DNA of 64,000 nt, from positions 1,488,001 to 1,552,000 of the forward strand of contig AP024866.1 in the NCBI GenBank assembly GCA_024346835.1, in the 5' to 3' direction. A model generated the notes under the pieces. It ran no database searches, was not told the origin of the DNA, and saw only the letters and a program-made list of their open reading frames with translations. Of this stretch, positions 63,472-64,000 are shown in pieces (positions within the stretch are counted from its first letter, which is position 1; every line of letters begins with the position of its first letter). Source of the DNA: Vibrio comitans. GTDB taxonomy: Bacteria; Pseudomonadota; Gammaproteobacteria; Enterobacterales; Vibrionaceae. The translations under genes and the position numbers were made by a program.

Positions 63472-64000
63472 AGTGCTTTTTGAGCTAACACTCGCTCCAC
63501 AGTATCAACGATTGCCTGTGTTTGAGGGTCAACCTCAAGGTTTACTCTGTCGCCCACTTTACGTTGCCCAAACAAGGTACGAGTAAGGGTCTCGGGGATA
63601 AGATTCACGCTGAACCGATTATCGTTCACTTCTGCAATGGTTAACGAACATCCATCAAGACCTATATACCCTTTCTTTAAGATATAACGAAGACTATCCG
63701 AATCAGCCTCAAACCAAATAGCTTGGTTATTAGGGCTTTTAACAATATCTACGATCGTTACTGTTCCCGAAATATGGCCAGACATATTATGCCCACCAAT
63801 CTCGTCACCAAAGCGTGCAGCGCGCTCTACGTTGACATAGTCGCCAGGTTTAAGCTCACCTAAATTTGTCAGGTCTAACGTTGCTTTCATCAGATCAAAT
63901 GTGACTATATTGCCATCAGCTTTAGTCACAGTTAAACAACACCCATTGTGAGCAATAGACGCCCCAACGGATATGTTGTCACTCAGCGCATCGGGTAATT
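63468..64000 (-). CDS. ribE: Riboflavin synthase subunit alpha, 5' end outside the window
   Basis: The frame is open to the window edge, beyond the GTG at 63929, and reads [23 protein letters not shown] before it, matching the first barrel of riboflavin synthase; HNGCCLTVT and [10 protein letters not shown] are the two repeats of the lumazine-binding fold. The two-barrel structure ends with [15 protein letters not shown]. The enzyme dismutates two 6,7-dimethyl-8-ribityllumazine molecules to riboflavin. The N-terminus is missing. Confidence 0.93.
   Translation of the reverse strand, partial: LPDALSDNISVGASIAHNGCCLTVTKADGNIVTFDLMKATLDLTNLGELKPGDYVNVERAARFGDEIGGHNMSGHISGTVTIVDIVKSPNNQAIWFEADSDSLRYILKKGYIGLDGCSLTIAEVNDNRFSVNLIPETLTRTLFGQRKVGDRVNLEVDPQTQAIVDTVERVLAQKAL

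Overview
The window looks like the replication-terminus region of a main chromosome from the family Vibrionaceae. This rests on gene content and order (proQ-prc, pepN, a 1,600-residue NAD-glutamate dehydrogenase, pyrD-zapC-rlmKL-uup, rmf, fabA-lonH-matP, cco operon-fnr-uspE-ttcA, cobB and nagK) and on terminus signals read directly from the DNA: one 28-bp dif/XerCD site (36325-36352), the matP gene about 0.4 kb from it, four perfect 13-bp matS sites, and three KOPS-type octamers that all point toward dif. No rRNA, tRNA, CRISPR array or intact insertion sequence was recognised.

Left part (1-16 kb): the end of a siroheme-synthase-like gene, trxC, an MFS transporter, then yajQ and an AroH-type DAHP synthase on the minus strand. 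A stand-alone PEP-synthase-like barrel lacking key catalytic residues and an S1-domain CvfB protein follow. Next comes the letA-letB-rsmF cluster (lipid transport bridge plus a 16S rRNA methylase), divergent from msrC, proQ and prc, in the same neighbourhood as in Escherichia coli.

Middle (16-36 kb): pepN and gdhB (amino-acid catabolism), pyrD, zapC, rlmKL, a small glutaredoxin-like protein, uup, a DUF3466 surface protein with a GlyGly-CTERM-type tail, rmf, fabA, lonH, matP and a DUF3634 membrane protein, then dif.

Right of dif (36-64 kb): a short variable stretch with a polysaccharide-lyase-like lipoprotein and a CynX-type transporter. The cbb3 oxidase structural genes (ccoNOQP) and assembly genes (fixH, ccoI, ccoS, a TauE/SafE-family gene) follow, then fnr with its own FNR box, uspE and ttcA. 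Two minus-strand envelope genes, a solute-binding protein and cobB come next. Between cobB and nagK, which are neighbours in E. coli, lies a divergent block: a membrane-anchored AAA-like protein with a degenerate P-loop, an MscS channel, a small protein, a near-consensus LexA box inside an apparent promoter with no obvious target gene, and a small wHTH-like protein. The window ends with nagK, tapT, a sterol-desaturase-like protein, an NlpC/P60 lipoprotein, a gene-poor stretch (PP-loop remnant, 37-residue small protein), a fructosamine-kinase-family protein, a CPXCG protein and the edge of riboflavin synthase.

The most interesting items are the terminus architecture, the AAA-like/MscS/small-protein operon, the orphan SOS promoter at about 57.28 kb, and two eroded enzymes (the PEP-synthase-like barrel and the vestigial SUMT domain of the first gene).
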